Source: SZUA-430 sp965227535 (GTDB taxonomy: Bacteria; Pseudomonadota; Alphaproteobacteria; Micropepsales; Micropepsaceae). From it: a DNA stretch of 64,000 nucleotides. The stretch is taken from positions 1,612,001-1,676,000 of the forward strand of contig OZ245761.1 in assembly GCA_965227535.1 (NCBI GenBank). Direction: 5' to 3'. Both the position numbers and the translations under genes were made by a program. Shown in pieces: positions 34,128-44,405 of the stretch. The first letter of the stretch is position 1; each line of letters opens with the position of its first letter. The notes below the pieces were generated by a model. It saw nothing but the letters and a program-made list of their open reading frames with translations. It ran no database searches and was not told where the DNA came from.

Positions 34128-35057
34128 ATGTCAATGCTGTTCCTGCCCATACGCATCCGGCCCAACCGTGTGCGCCTTCTGTTTTACAACTGCGTCCTGA
34201 GCGCCATTGGTATTCCGGCGTTGTTTCTTCTTCTCGATCACTGGCATCAGGTTGAACCTCTCCTTGCGTCGCCGCAAGCGACGATGGAATTCGCAAGCGC
34301 CGTGTTGGCGTGTGTGTTTGTTGCGGTGTTTTTGCTTCTGATCGCGGCGTTCGCCCTTGCGGCGCTTCCCGGCGCGCCGTTCCTTTATGTCGACATCGAC
34401 GAGCGCTGCGTGACGCATCGTCGGTTGTGGAGCGTGCAGCGAAAGGTTCTTCGCGACGTCGACGGCTGGACCACGCAGGAGCGCCGGCGCAGCATCGTGC
34501 GGCACGGCGTGCGGTTTTACGTCTTCAGTTATTTCGTCGTGGCCAAGCCGCAGGGCCTAGATCCGCGGCGGGTTCGCAAATCGGTCGGTCAGTTGCTGGA
34601 GTTCGACACCGATTTCTTCACCCCCTTGTTTGCAGATAAAATTCATTTCACCGAGGCCTTCGCCGATTGCTTGAGCGACGCCGTCGAGGCGGTGCGCCAG
34701 TCGAGGCGGCCGGTCCTGCTCGAACTGCCGCCCCAAATAGCCGCGCAGGCGTTCGAGTTGGTGGCGCGTGCGGCCCCGGCGGCAGCGGCAGAGCACGCAA
34801 CGACGGCGCAGCCCAAGGCCAAGCAAAGGCCGGCGCGATCGCCCGGACGGTTTCCCACCAATGAAGACAAGGCGAACTATTGGCGTAACGAGGCGACGCA
34901 GGCCGCGCGGGCCAGCGACGACAGCCCAGAAGAGGCGAGAGCCTCGGAGCGCGCGTATTTGTACGGCGAACTCGCCAAGCGCGATCGCAAACGGATCGCT
35001 CGCGAAAGGCGCGCGTCGCGTTTGCGCGCGCGCAGCCACGAATCCGAAGGCGCTTAG
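34128..35057 (+). CDS. Two-helix membrane protein with cytosolic tail
   Basis: 309 residues. Two membrane helices (VLSAIGIPALFLLLDH and FASAVLACVFVAVFLLLIAAFALAALPGAPF), then a beta-rich stretch FLYVDIDERCVTHRRLWSVQRKVLRDVDGWTTQERRR that could be a bacterial PH-like fold, and a charged Ala/Arg-rich C-terminus (ATQAARASDDSPEEARASERAYLYGELAKRDRKR). Codon use is less C-ending than in most neighbours. Function unknown. Confidence 0.75.
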   Translation: MSMLFLPIRIRPNRVRLLFYNCVLSAIGIPALFLLLDHWHQVEPLLASPQATMEFASAVLACVFVAVFLLLIAAFALAALPGAPFLYVDIDERCVTHRRLWSVQRKVLRDVDGWTTQERRRSIVRHGVRFYVFSYFVVAKPQGLDPRRVRKSVGQLLEFDTDFFTPLFADKIHFTEAFADCLSDAVEAVRQSRRPVLLELPPQIAAQAFELVARAAPAAAAEHATTAQPKAKQRPARSPGRFPTNEDKANYWRNEATQAARASDDSPEEARASERAYLYGELAKRDRKRIARERRASRLRARSHESEGA

Positions 35058-35083
35058 CCAGAATTTCGGTTACAGGCAGTCAC

Positions 35084-35494
35084 CTAACGGGCGAAAGCTG
35101 GCTCGCGTCCGGTCACTGCAAACCAAATCTGCCCGATGATGTAGAGGATGGTTGTCAGCACGACGATACGGGCAAACAGAAACATGAAGGCCATCGTCAC
35201 CGTGTGATCGGTGATGATGGCGCCGGCGAGAATGTCGACGGTATCGCTGCCCCTGGCGCCCACAAGATCCAACAGCCACTGACGCGTGCCGCGTGCGCTC
35301 TCGATGACGGCGGCCAATGCCTCGGGATAGTAGAGCAGCGAGAAGATGACGAGCGTCCATGCGATAATGACGCTCACGACGCTGCGCCAAGTCTGTGCCA
35401 GCAACTTCACAAGCATGGGATCGCTCCACCAAAGATAAAGGTCGAGCCCCTCGCTCGACTTCAGATCGTGCGAGCGGGCGGCGGCCAAAGTCAA
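35084..35494 (-). CDS. Small integral membrane protein
   Basis: 136 residues from TTG 35494 (GGGGAAACGCG upstream); ATG 35416 is an alternative. Three hydrophobic helices (SVVSVIIAWTLVIFSLLYYP, TVTMAFMFLFARIVVLTTILYIIGQIWFAV and a weaker one). Hydrophilic N-terminus. No family recognised. Convergent with the upstream membrane protein. Confidence 0.65.
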   Translation of the reverse strand: MTLAAARSHDLKSSEGLDLYLWWSDPMLVKLLAQTWRSVVSVIIAWTLVIFSLLYYPEALAAVIESARGTRQWLLDLVGARGSDTVDILAGAIITDHTVTMAFMFLFARIVVLTTILYIIGQIWFAVTGREPAFAR

Positions 35495-35637
35495 CGCGTT
35501 TCCCCAAACCGTTGATTTCCTGCGGCTTTTGCCCCTGCTCCGGGGCGGTTCAGCTTGTCGTGGCGGCGAGCCACGGCGTTCATTTCCTAAACAAATTCGC
35601 CGCTAGACCGCCATCCTGCCAGCGGAAAATATCGGTC

Positions 35638-35666
35638 TTGACCAATAATAAGTAATTACCTATATA
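35638..35666 (+). promoter_or_regulatory. Promoter of the first toxin-antitoxin pair
   Basis: TTGACC, 17 bp, TATATA. The -10 box ends 5 bp before the ATG at 35672, so the expected transcript begins at the start codon: a leaderless mRNA. An 8-bp palindrome GTAATTAC lies in the spacer. Confidence 0.75.
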
Positions 35667-35671
35667 TCCTC

Positions 35672-36100
35672 ATGCCCTGGACGGTCCTTTTCCAAGACGA
35701 TTTCCATGCGGAATTCGCGACGTTCGCGGAGGATGTGCAGACTGAACTGCTTGCGATGGCCCGGCATTTGGAAGCGTTTGGGCCGGAAGCGAAACGGCCG
35801 CAGGTCGACACACTGAAAGGTTCGTCGATCAGCAACATGAAGGAGTTCAGGTTCTCCACGGCGGGCGGCGGTGTCTGGCGTGTGGCATTCGCTTTCGACG
35901 CCAAACGTCAGGGCATTGTGCTTGCCGCGGCTGACAAGGCGGGGGTGAGTGAAAGCACGTTCTACAAACGCCTAATCGCGAAAGCTGAGAAGCGTATGGC
36001 CGCCTACGAGGCGGCCCAGAAGGAAGCGGAAAAAAGAGAAGCCGTGCAGAAGGCCGAGGAAAAGAAGACGAAAAAAGCAAAGCTCGGCAAGAAGAAGTGA
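35672..36100 (+). CDS. higB: RelE/HigB-like toxin
   Basis: 142 residues. The first 95 match Gp49/HigB-type toxins of the RelE superfamily (FATFAEDVQTELLAMARHLEAFGP, VDTLKGSSISNMKEFRFSTAGGGVWRVAFAFDAKRQGIVLAAADK). These cleave mRNA on the ribosome. The C-terminus has an extra helical Lys/Glu-rich tail (EKRMAAYEAAQKEAEKREAVQKAEEKKTKKAKLGKKK), longer than usual. Toxin precedes the antitoxin, as in higBA. Promoter just upstream gives a leaderless message. Confidence 0.85.
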   Translation: MPWTVLFQDDFHAEFATFAEDVQTELLAMARHLEAFGPEAKRPQVDTLKGSSISNMKEFRFSTAGGGVWRVAFAFDAKRQGIVLAAADKAGVSESTFYKRLIAKAEKRMAAYEAAQKEAEKREAVQKAEEKKTKKAKLGKKK

Positions 36101-36122
36101 CGCCGAAATTATGGAGGTCCCA

Positions 36123-36467
36123 ATGAAAAAAATGCATGCCGGCGCGAAGACGCTAGATCAAGTGACGAAGACCGTTTCAAAGCGTGTGCGCCAAGCGGTG
36201 GCGAACCGTGTAAAGGCCCTTGCAATGGAAGAGGTCTCGCTGTCCCAGCTGCGAAAGGCGCAGAAGCTCACCCAACAAGATGTCGCAAAAGCTCTCGGCC
36301 TTACGCAGGCGACCATTTCTCAGGTCGAGAGTTCGCGCGATCTATACCTATCCACGCTTCGCAAACACGTCGAAGCGTTGGGTGGAGAACTCGTCCTCGA
36401 AGTCAAATTCCCGAAGAGACCCGCCGTCGCCCTGCTGCTCGGTCACGACGACAAGGCCACGGCATAG
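36123..36467 (+). CDS. higA: XRE-family antitoxin
   Basis: 114 residues from ATG 36123, with GGAGGT upstream. Helix-turn-helix LSQLRKAQKLTQQDVAKALGLTQATISQVESSRDLYLSTLRKHVEALGGEL, typical of HigA. Neutralises the toxin and represses the operon. 22 bp after the toxin stop. Confidence 0.88.
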   Translation: MKKMHAGAKTLDQVTKTVSKRVRQAVANRVKALAMEEVSLSQLRKAQKLTQQDVAKALGLTQATISQVESSRDLYLSTLRKHVEALGGELVLEVKFPKRPAVALLLGHDDKATA

Positions 36468-36625
36468 ACTGAGAACTAGGAGAGCCCGTCTGGGAGCACG
36501 GGCGACCTGGCCGTATTCGGCTCACAGTGAGTTGATGGCAGGCAGGCTCTGGACGTCGAATTCGTCCGAGCCCGTTGCATCGCCCCGCCGCTATGCTCAC
36601 AGCGGAGACAGCGGGGGAAAAGATC

Positions 36626-38689
36626 ATGAGCACACGCACAACCCGGCGCGAGTTTGCGCAGGCGGCGGCGGCCTTCGGCGCGGCATTGGCGTTGGGGCAC
36701 AGCACAGCCATCGCCGCAGCACCCTGGCGTGAGCGGCGCGATCTTTATCCGCAAGGCGTCGCCTCCGGCGATCCGCAAGCCGACAGCGTGATCTTGTGGA
36801 CCCGCCGCGCGCCCAGCGCACCGGGGGAGAGTTACAAACTCACCGTCGAAGTCTCAGACACGCCCGCCTTCACGACGATCGCAGCGCGCGGCGAAACGAC
36901 CGTCGGCCCCGACACGGATTGGACGTGCCGCTTTCTCGCCGCCGGCCTGAAGCCGGCGCAGGAATATTGGTACCGCTTCACCGACGCGCAGGGTAACGGC
37001 AGCCGCATCGGCCGCACGCTGACCGCGCCGTCGGACCACGACGCGCGTCCCGTGCGCTTCGCCTTCGTCAGTTGCCAGGACATCACGCAAGGCGCCTGCA
37101 ACGCCTATCGCCGCATGATCTTCGAGGACGAACGCCGCGCGCCGGCCGAACGTCTGCTCTTCGTCCTCCACCTCGGCGATTTCATCTACGAGGTCGTTTG
37201 GTATCCGGAAGACAGCCCCGGCGGTGTGAACCGCGGACGGCGCCTGCGCGACACCGTGCGTTATCCGAACGGCGAGAAGATACAGGACTTCCACCTACCG
37301 ACGACGCTCGCCGATTATCGCGCAGCCTACAAAGGCTACCTCACCGATCCCGATCTGCAGGACGCCCGCGCGCGCTTTCCCTTCGTGCCCATCTGGGACA
37401 ATCACGAATTTTCCTGGGCCGGCTACCAAAGCCAGCAGGCTTTCCCCGGCGTATCGCGCCCGGCGCAAAAATTGAAGGTCATCGCCAATCAAGCCTGGTT
37501 CGAGTATCAGCCTGCACGCGTGGTGAAGCCCGGCGGCGACACAAGCCTCGATCGCTTCACGCCGCCGAACGTCGCGAACGCGCCCCTCACCAATTTTGAC
37601 GAGCGCGGCCTCAGCCTTGAACCCAACAACCTTGCAGCGATCAATTCGCTGCGCGTCCATCGCGCGCTGCGCTTCGGACAGAACGCGGAGCTCATTATCA
37701 CCGACAACCGCTCCTTCATGTCGCCGCCGTCGAACGGCGAGGGCTTCGACATGGGGAAGGGCTTCCCCTACATGTTTCCGGAAGAGGTCAACGACACGCT
37801 CGACGCGGCTCGCGCCGCGAACAACGGCCGTCCGCCCGCGACCCTCCGGTTCGACGGCAAAGACGTGCCCAATCCGATGAAGGACGAGCCGCCGGCAAGC
37901 TATCTCGGCGTCGCGCAGAAGAAGTGGTTCCTCGAACGCCTGACGCAATCGAACACGCCATGGAAGATCTGGGGACACTCATTCGGCACGCTGAGCGGGC
38001 GCACCGACCCTTTGAATCTGCCGCCCGGGCTTGCGGGGCGGACATGGCCGGGCGAAGGCTACGCGCAAATCAACGGCGGCGGCTTCGTCGTCGATCACGC
38101 GGAGATCATGGACACCGTGCGCGACCGGGGCATCACGGGCTTCGCCATCGTTGCCGGCGACAGGCATTCGTTCTGGGCGGGCCGCGTGTCGAAGACACTA
38201 CCGCCGCAAAAGTTCGAGCCGGTGGGCGTCGAGTTCATCACCGGCTCGATCTCGGCCCAGGGCCTCTTCGAGGTGACGGAACTCGGGATGAAGAAAGACC
38301 ACCCGCTGCGCGCGCTCTACCTGCACGATCGCGGCAACGGCAGCGTCGGCGCCGCCATGAACATGACCGTGCTGCACGGCGTGCGCGCAAGCATTGAGTT
38401 GCAGAAGACCGGCGACAAAGCGAAAGCACTCGCCCTCTCAAACCCCGACGTCGCGCCGCATCTCGACTTCGCCGATCTCGGCGGCCACGGCTACGCGACG
38501 GTGCGCGCGAGCGTCGCCAATCTCGAAACCGAATTCGTCTGCATCCCCCGCCCCCTCGAACGCAACTCCGCCCCCGACGGCGGCCCCCTCCTCTATCGCG
38601 TAACCCACACAGTCAACCGCTGGCGCCCCGGAGAAGCGCCCCAACTGCAACAGCGCGTGGTGGAGGGCGATCCGGGCCTCGCGACGTAG
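36626..38689 (+). CDS. PhoD-like alkaline phosphatase, Tat-exported
   Basis: 687 residues from ATG 36626 (GGGGGAAAAGATC upstream). Twin-arginine signal TRRTTRREFAQAAAAFGAALALG. PhoD core motifs: FVSCQD near residue 145, LHLGDFIYEV, IWDNHEF, and AGDRHSFWAG near residue 512. Calcium/iron-dependent phosphodiesterase/phosphatase of the periplasm. Longer than many PhoD proteins, with an extended middle. A second, shorter PhoD lies at 60537. Confidence 0.92.
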   Translation: MSTRTTRREFAQAAAAFGAALALGHSTAIAAAPWRERRDLYPQGVASGDPQADSVILWTRRAPSAPGESYKLTVEVSDTPAFTTIAARGETTVGPDTDWTCRFLAAGLKPAQEYWYRFTDAQGNGSRIGRTLTAPSDHDARPVRFAFVSCQDITQGACNAYRRMIFEDERRAPAERLLFVLHLGDFIYEVVWYPEDSPGGVNRGRRLRDTVRYPNGEKIQDFHLPTTLADYRAAYKGYLTDPDLQDARARFPFVPIWDNHEFSWAGYQSQQAFPGVSRPAQKLKVIANQAWFEYQPARVVKPGGDTSLDRFTPPNVANAPLTNFDERGLSLEPNNLAAINSLRVHRALRFGQNAELIITDNRSFMSPPSNGEGFDMGKGFPYMFPEEVNDTLDAARAANNGRPPATLRFDGKDVPNPMKDEPPASYLGVAQKKWFLERLTQSNTPWKIWGHSFGTLSGRTDPLNLPPGLAGRTWPGEGYAQINGGGFVVDHAEIMDTVRDRGITGFAIVAGDRHSFWAGRVSKTLPPQKFEPVGVEFITGSISAQGLFEVTELGMKKDHPLRALYLHDRGNGSVGAAMNMTVLHGVRASIELQKTGDKAKALALSNPDVAPHLDFADLGGHGYATVRASVANLETEFVCIPRPLERNSAPDGGPLLYRVTHTVNRWRPGEAPQLQQRVVEGDPGLAT

Positions 38690-38786
38690 GTTCGTTTGCC
38701 GGACTCCGCTCATCCATGCCAACCTCGGTGCACGGAGAGGCCGGGCGGTCCGGCTGATCCGGCAATGTCCTGGGAGGGGATCTTCG

Positions 38787-39368
38787 ATGCGCGTGCCGCC
38801 GCAGAAATTTGTTCACGTCGTCTACCGCACGCGCCGCTTCGCCGAGATGATCGCCTGGTACGAGACCGTTTTTGACGCCCGGGTCCAGTATCAGGATCCC
38901 GCGCTGGCGTTCCTGACCTATGATGATGAACACCACCGGTTCGCCTTCGCGAACCTTGACGTGATCAATCCCAACGCGCCGGGACAGTCCCAGCGCGGCT
39001 TGGTCGGCGTCGACCACGTCGCTTATACATACGGCTCGCTGCGCGATCTCTTTGAGAACTACGCCTGGCTCAAAGAACGCGGCATCGCGCCTTACTGGTG
39101 CATTCACCACGGCGTTACCATCTCGATGTATTACGCCGACCCCGACAGCAATCAGATGGAGTTCCAGGTTGATTGCTTCGCGACGGCAGATGGCGCCAAC
39201 GCCATGATGCACGGTCCGCGCTGGCCCAAGAATCCGATCGGCGTCGAGTACGATCCAGACGACTGGCTGGCGCGGCTGCGCGCCGGCGTCCCGGAGCAGG
39301 AGTTGCTTGAGCGCAAGGGCGACTTGCCGGTCTCGCCAATCCGTGGCGCGTTGATGACGTCGGCTTGA
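38787..39368 (+). CDS. VOC-fold dioxygenase-like protein
   Basis: 193 residues, ATG preceded by GGGAGGGGATC. Vicinal-oxygen-chelate repeats: FVHVVYRTRRFAEMIAWYETVF with His, GLVGVDHVAYTYGSLRDLFE with His, ISMYYADPDSNQMEFQVD with Glu, consistent with the metal triad of extradiol dioxygenases/glyoxalase-like enzymes. Forms an apparent operon with the radical SAM gene 104 bp downstream. Confidence 0.88.
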   Translation: MRVPPQKFVHVVYRTRRFAEMIAWYETVFDARVQYQDPALAFLTYDDEHHRFAFANLDVINPNAPGQSQRGLVGVDHVAYTYGSLRDLFENYAWLKERGIAPYWCIHHGVTISMYYADPDSNQMEFQVDCFATADGANAMMHGPRWPKNPIGVEYDPDDWLARLRAGVPEQELLERKGDLPVSPIRGALMTSA

Positions 39369-39472
39369 GCCGCGCCGTTCACGCTCACCGTCGCGCGCTT
39401 CGCTGCCACCTGTATGGCATCCCAATCTTTCTCCCCGAAATTCCACATTCCTGAGCCTTAGGTGATCGATCC

Positions 39473-40558
39473 ATGGAAGCGCTCTACTGGGTCCTGACCT
39501 TTGCGTGTCATCGCCGTTGCGTGCACTGCTACGACGACCGGTTTCGGCCTTACGTGCGCGACGGACTGACGGCGGTGATCGACGAAGGACGCGCGGCCTT
39601 CCGCGCGATCATCGACAACCTCCCCGACGATATGAGCTATCTCGATCAGCGCACCCCTCAACCCGACGGCACGCCCTCACGCCGGCGCACGCTTCTCGTG
39701 ATGGCAGGCGGCGAACTGCTGTTGGACCGCGTGCGCGAGACGCTTTTCTATCCGGCGCTGGAGGCCATTCGCGCGCGCTGGGGCGAAAACGGCCCGCACA
39801 TCTCGGTGCAGACGACGGGCGACGTCCTGACGCCGGAGCATATCGACGGCATGCTCTCGCGCGGCGTGCGTACGATCGCCGTCGCCTCCATCGATGACTT
39901 CCATGTGGGCCTTGAAGGCGACAAGAAGTTTGCGTTGATGGACTCCATTCGCAACATGATGGCGCCGTTTGGCGCCAGGGAGATCGGGCTGGGCGGCGCC
40001 CGCGACCCCCGCGTCAAGGCGCCGTCGGCCCGGCCGGCCGATGGCGACCGAGGGCCATTCTTCCTATTCTTCGGCGCGCAGCCCGACCTGTGGATCGGCG
40101 AACTGTGGCCGCGAGGACGTGCATGGAAGAACGGGTTGTCGAACGCCGACTATGAGACGAACTTCTGCGCGCGATGGAGCGGCGGAAAGAACTTTCTCAA
40201 CTACGGCCACGCCGGATCGGAAGTGGCGATCGAACCCGACGGCTCGGTCTATCCCTGCTGTCTCAAGACCAAGGTCCCGCTCGGTTCGCTTGCCGAGGAA
40301 AAGCTGATCGACATCCTCGACAGTCTCAAAGGTCACCCGGCGTTCGAGGCGATCAACGCGGGCGATCCGGAATCCATGGGCCTCGCCTCGGGCTGGAGCC
40401 GGGAGCAATTTCGCGAAGCCTCCCACGTCCTTGACCCCAAGGGGCGTGTCGTCGGCAACGTCTGCCTGGGTTGCGACGCATACTTCGAAACGGTCCTGGG
40501 GCGCGAAATCAGACAGATCCGAGAGCAACGGCTGGCGCGCCGGCTAAATCCACTCTGA
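39473..40558 (+). CDS. Radical SAM protein with SPASM/twitch-like cluster cysteines
   Basis: 361 residues. Residues C12, C16, C19 form the CxxxCxxC radical SAM motif (ACHRRCVHCYD), MAGGE at 77-81 is the SAM-binding GGE motif, and SVQTTG resembles a later strand. C232, C262, C263, C331 and C334 could bind auxiliary iron-sulfur clusters. Contains SVYPCCLKTKVPLGSL. The substrate is unknown; no short precursor peptide is seen next to it, so a peptide modification is not implied. Confidence 0.88.
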   Translation: MEALYWVLTFACHRRCVHCYDDRFRPYVRDGLTAVIDEGRAAFRAIIDNLPDDMSYLDQRTPQPDGTPSRRRTLLVMAGGELLLDRVRETLFYPALEAIRARWGENGPHISVQTTGDVLTPEHIDGMLSRGVRTIAVASIDDFHVGLEGDKKFALMDSIRNMMAPFGAREIGLGGARDPRVKAPSARPADGDRGPFFLFFGAQPDLWIGELWPRGRAWKNGLSNADYETNFCARWSGGKNFLNYGHAGSEVAIEPDGSVYPCCLKTKVPLGSLAEEKLIDILDSLKGHPAFEAINAGDPESMGLASGWSREQFREASHVLDPKGRVVGNVCLGCDAYFETVLGREIRQIREQRLARRLNPL

Positions 40559-40559
40559 G

Positions 40560-41246
40560 CTACCGTCGCGCGCGCTTTGCGGCGACTTCCGCTTCGATCG
40601 CAGCGAGCATCGGACGCAGGCCGCGCTCCATGACGCCGTAGGGATCGACCGACAGCTTGCCGCGAATGGCGAGTGCTTCCGCGGTGAGGGGAAAGAGACG
40701 CGGGTCGGGCGGCGGCGGATCGCCGTCGGCGTGCGCTGTCAGCGGCACGAAGAACGCGCCCACCCCGTTGACCAGCGATATGATGCTGCGTGACCACAGC
40801 AAGCACGCCTTCGGCTCGAGGCCGGCGTCGCTGAGCGCGCGAAGCATCGCTTCGATCGTGATGTAACCGGCGCCGCCCGGGTTCGAGCGTGCGGTCATGA
40901 GCAGCACCGCGTTCGGATGCGCCAGGATCGTCTCGATCTCGCCGCGCCCCAGCGCGACGATCCTTTCCTTCCAGTCCTTCGGCGGATTGACCCAACGCCC
41001 GGCCACCTCTTCCGAGAACGCGCGGCTGACCGCCGTCAGGAGCGCCGCCTTCGACGGAAAGTGATGATACAGCGACATCGCCTCCACGCCCAAACGGCCC
41101 GCGAGCGCGCGCATGGATAACGCGTCGAGCCCCTCCGCGTCGATCAGTGCGATGGCTTCGCGCACGATCTGGTCGCCTGACAGGGCCGCACGGACTCTGC
41201 CCGCCCGGCGCTGGCTCTTCGCAGGTTTGTGAACGGAACGGCGCAT
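40560..41246 (-). CDS. TetR-family regulator (TetR_C_1-like)
   Basis: 228 residues. HTH at IVREAIALIDAEGLDALSMRALAGRLGVEAMSLYHHFPSKAALLTAVS. The C-terminal domain resembles the TetR-class ligand domain. It is divergent from the CPBP gene and convergent with the radical SAM gene (1-bp gap). The intergenic region holds two CTTAC-N3-GTAAG sites and overlapping promoters; RBS AGAGGACGCC. Confidence 0.9.
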   Translation of the reverse strand: MRRSVHKPAKSQRRAGRVRAALSGDQIVREAIALIDAEGLDALSMRALAGRLGVEAMSLYHHFPSKAALLTAVSRAFSEEVAGRWVNPPKDWKERIVALGRGEIETILAHPNAVLLMTARSNPGGAGYITIEAMLRALSDAGLEPKACLLWSRSIISLVNGVGAFFVPLTAHADGDPPPPDPRLFPLTAEALAIRGKLSVDPYGVMERGLRPMLAAIEAEVAAKRARR

Positions 41247-41255
41247 GGCGTCCTC

Positions 41256-41294
41256 TTGACCTTACATTGTATGCCAATTATCTTACATCGTAAG
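41256..41294. promoter_or_regulatory. Promoter and twin TetR operators
   Basis: TTGACC (41256-41261), 17 bp, TATCTT (41279-41284) directs the CPBP gene. Operator copies CTTACATTGTATG (41261-41273) and CTTACATCGTAAG (41282-41294) lie 21 bp apart, about two helical turns, in the spacer and at the start point. The minus-strand boxes TTACGA and TACAAT for tetR fall inside the same sites. Confidence 0.8.
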
Positions 41295-41345
41295 TCCAGA
41301 AGATTGAAGCTTTCTTGACAACCTATTTTGGGGCAAAGCAACGAC

Positions 41346-42326
41346 ATGAGTGACCACGATCAAGCGCGCGACATGCCATACGGTCCGGCGGGCGAGCGCG
41401 CGCGCATATGGCACCCGATCATCATCATCATCGGCAGCTTCCTCGCCTTCTACGCGTGGGCGCTCTTGCCCAGCATCGTGCTGGCCTCCGTGGACGCCGC
41501 CGCCGGCAAGACCGACCTCACGGCGCCCGACGCGCTTTTGGTCAAATACGGGCTGCCGGCGCTCGGCGTTTCCTTCGCGCTGATCTTGCTGCATTTCACG
41601 CTCTGGACGCGCGTCGCGGAACGCCGCCCACTGACGTCCATCGGCATGTTCCGCGGCGGATCGGCCGGACTTTACCTAAACGGCATTGCCTACGGCGCGT
41701 TGTTCGCGCTGATCGTGTCCCTCGCCGCCTTCGTCGCCGCGATGCAGTTCGGCTTCTCGATGCCGGCGATGTTCGCCGGCACGCAAGACGTGTGGCGGCC
41801 TGACGTTCTGCTGTTCGCCGCGATGATCGTGCCCGTGGTGCTCGTGCAGGGCGGTACGGAGGAAGTCGTCTTCCGCGGCTGGATGCTGTCGGCCCTCAGT
41901 GCGCGCACGTCGATCACGCTGGCCGTGCTGCTGAGTTCGGTCGCGTTCGGCGTGTTCCACGCCGATCGCTTTGTCGTCGACCCGGGTTTTGCCGCTGTCT
42001 TCATCGTGAGCACGATCGTGCTGGGTGCGTTCCTCGGCGTTTGGGCGGTTCAGGCCGGTTCGATCGCAGGCCCCGCGGGCTTCCACGGCGCCTACAATTC
42101 GCTGTTGTTCGTCACCGGCTATCTCGACGCCGCCGCCAACGCCAAAGCGGGCGCGACCACCGCGCAGATCTGGGCCGACATGATGAGCCTCGAGGCGATG
42201 CAAGAAAGCGTGCGCCACACGGATTACCTCGCCGCCATGCAGACGGCGGTGATCGTCTGTTCGCTGATCGGCATCGTGGCCCTACTCGCCACCCGAACGC
42301 ACAAAGGCGAACTCGCGGAGGCTTAG
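41346..42326 (+). CDS. CPBP family intramembrane metalloprotease
   Basis: 326 residues from ATG 41346. Eight or so membrane helices; motif GGTEEVVFRGWML (EExxxR), then FGVFHADRFV and GFHGAYN, the His and Asn positions of CPBP (CaaX/bacteriocin-processing) proteases. Substrate unknown; a role in peptide processing or lipid-linked regulation is possible. Regulated by the divergent TetR through operators in the promoter. Confidence 0.9.
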   Translation: MSDHDQARDMPYGPAGERARIWHPIIIIIGSFLAFYAWALLPSIVLASVDAAAGKTDLTAPDALLVKYGLPALGVSFALILLHFTLWTRVAERRPLTSIGMFRGGSAGLYLNGIAYGALFALIVSLAAFVAAMQFGFSMPAMFAGTQDVWRPDVLLFAAMIVPVVLVQGGTEEVVFRGWMLSALSARTSITLAVLLSSVAFGVFHADRFVVDPGFAAVFIVSTIVLGAFLGVWAVQAGSIAGPAGFHGAYNSLLFVTGYLDAAANAKAGATTAQIWADMMSLEAMQESVRHTDYLAAMQTAVIVCSLIGIVALLATRTHKGELAEA

Positions 42327-42360
42327 AGGTCGCAATACGCGCCTCCGCTTTGCGGGCAAG

Positions 42361-42470
42361 TTTAAAATGCGGGGACAGTAGATTTATTCCAGCATCCATC
42401 CAGCGCGCACAGCGCAGTCTGTGCGGCGGCCGGTGCCCCCACGCGGTCGAAGGCTGCGGCGGGGAATGAC
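42361..42470. repeat. Intergenic repeat remnant with hairpin
   Basis: GCGGGGACAGTAGATTTATT at 42369 resembles motifs near REP-type elements. A hairpin CGCACAG, 6 bp, CTGTGCG follows at 42406-42425. No gene is present. Confidence 0.45.
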
Positions 42471-42478
42471 CAAACCAC

Positions 42479-42778
42479 TTAGTACAAAGCCGTCTCCCAG
42501 TCCTCAAACGCGGGGACCGCCGGTTTACCGGTCATGTATTGAAGTATGTATTGCGCGGCGCGACGCTCGGCTGCCTTCGCGTTGAGAACGGTGCCCTGCT
42601 CATCGAGTTCGATAACGTTGGCGAAGATCGCGTATACGGCTTCAAGTGCGCTCGGCTCTTCCCGGAGTATAACGCGATAGTCAACACCTTCTAGTAGCGG
42701 ATGGCCGACAGTTCCGTTGGCTATCCAATACGAGAATGTCCTAAGCGCACCGCTAAAGGATTTGCTGAGTCTTGGCAT
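42479..42778 (-). CDS. Small hypothetical protein
   Basis: 99 residues from ATG 42778 (GACGAGGCACGA upstream). Globular-looking (SGALRTFSYWIANGTVGHPLLEGVDYRVILREEPSALEAVYAIFANVIEL). I recall similar small families of unknown function (DUF7677-like) but cannot confirm. 17 bp downstream of the acyl-CoA ligase stop on the same strand, so likely co-transcribed. Confidence 0.7.
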   Translation of the reverse strand: MPRLSKSFSGALRTFSYWIANGTVGHPLLEGVDYRVILREEPSALEAVYAIFANVIELDEQGTVLNAKAAERRAAQYILQYMTGKPAVPAFEDWETALY

Positions 42779-42795
42779 TCGTGCCTCGTCTCGGT

Positions 42796-44334
<1,539 letters not shown>

Positions 44335-44405
44335 CTCGTTCCTCCGTGGCTGCACTTTTACCGGCAGCATTTGGAGGTTCTATAGCAGAGGCTGCGCGCG
44401 GCCCG

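Noticed and set aside
36468..36625. Short gap between the antitoxin and the phosphatase
   Set aside because: A hint of GGGAGC-type repeat similar to the 33.2-kb motif was noted but is too short to call.
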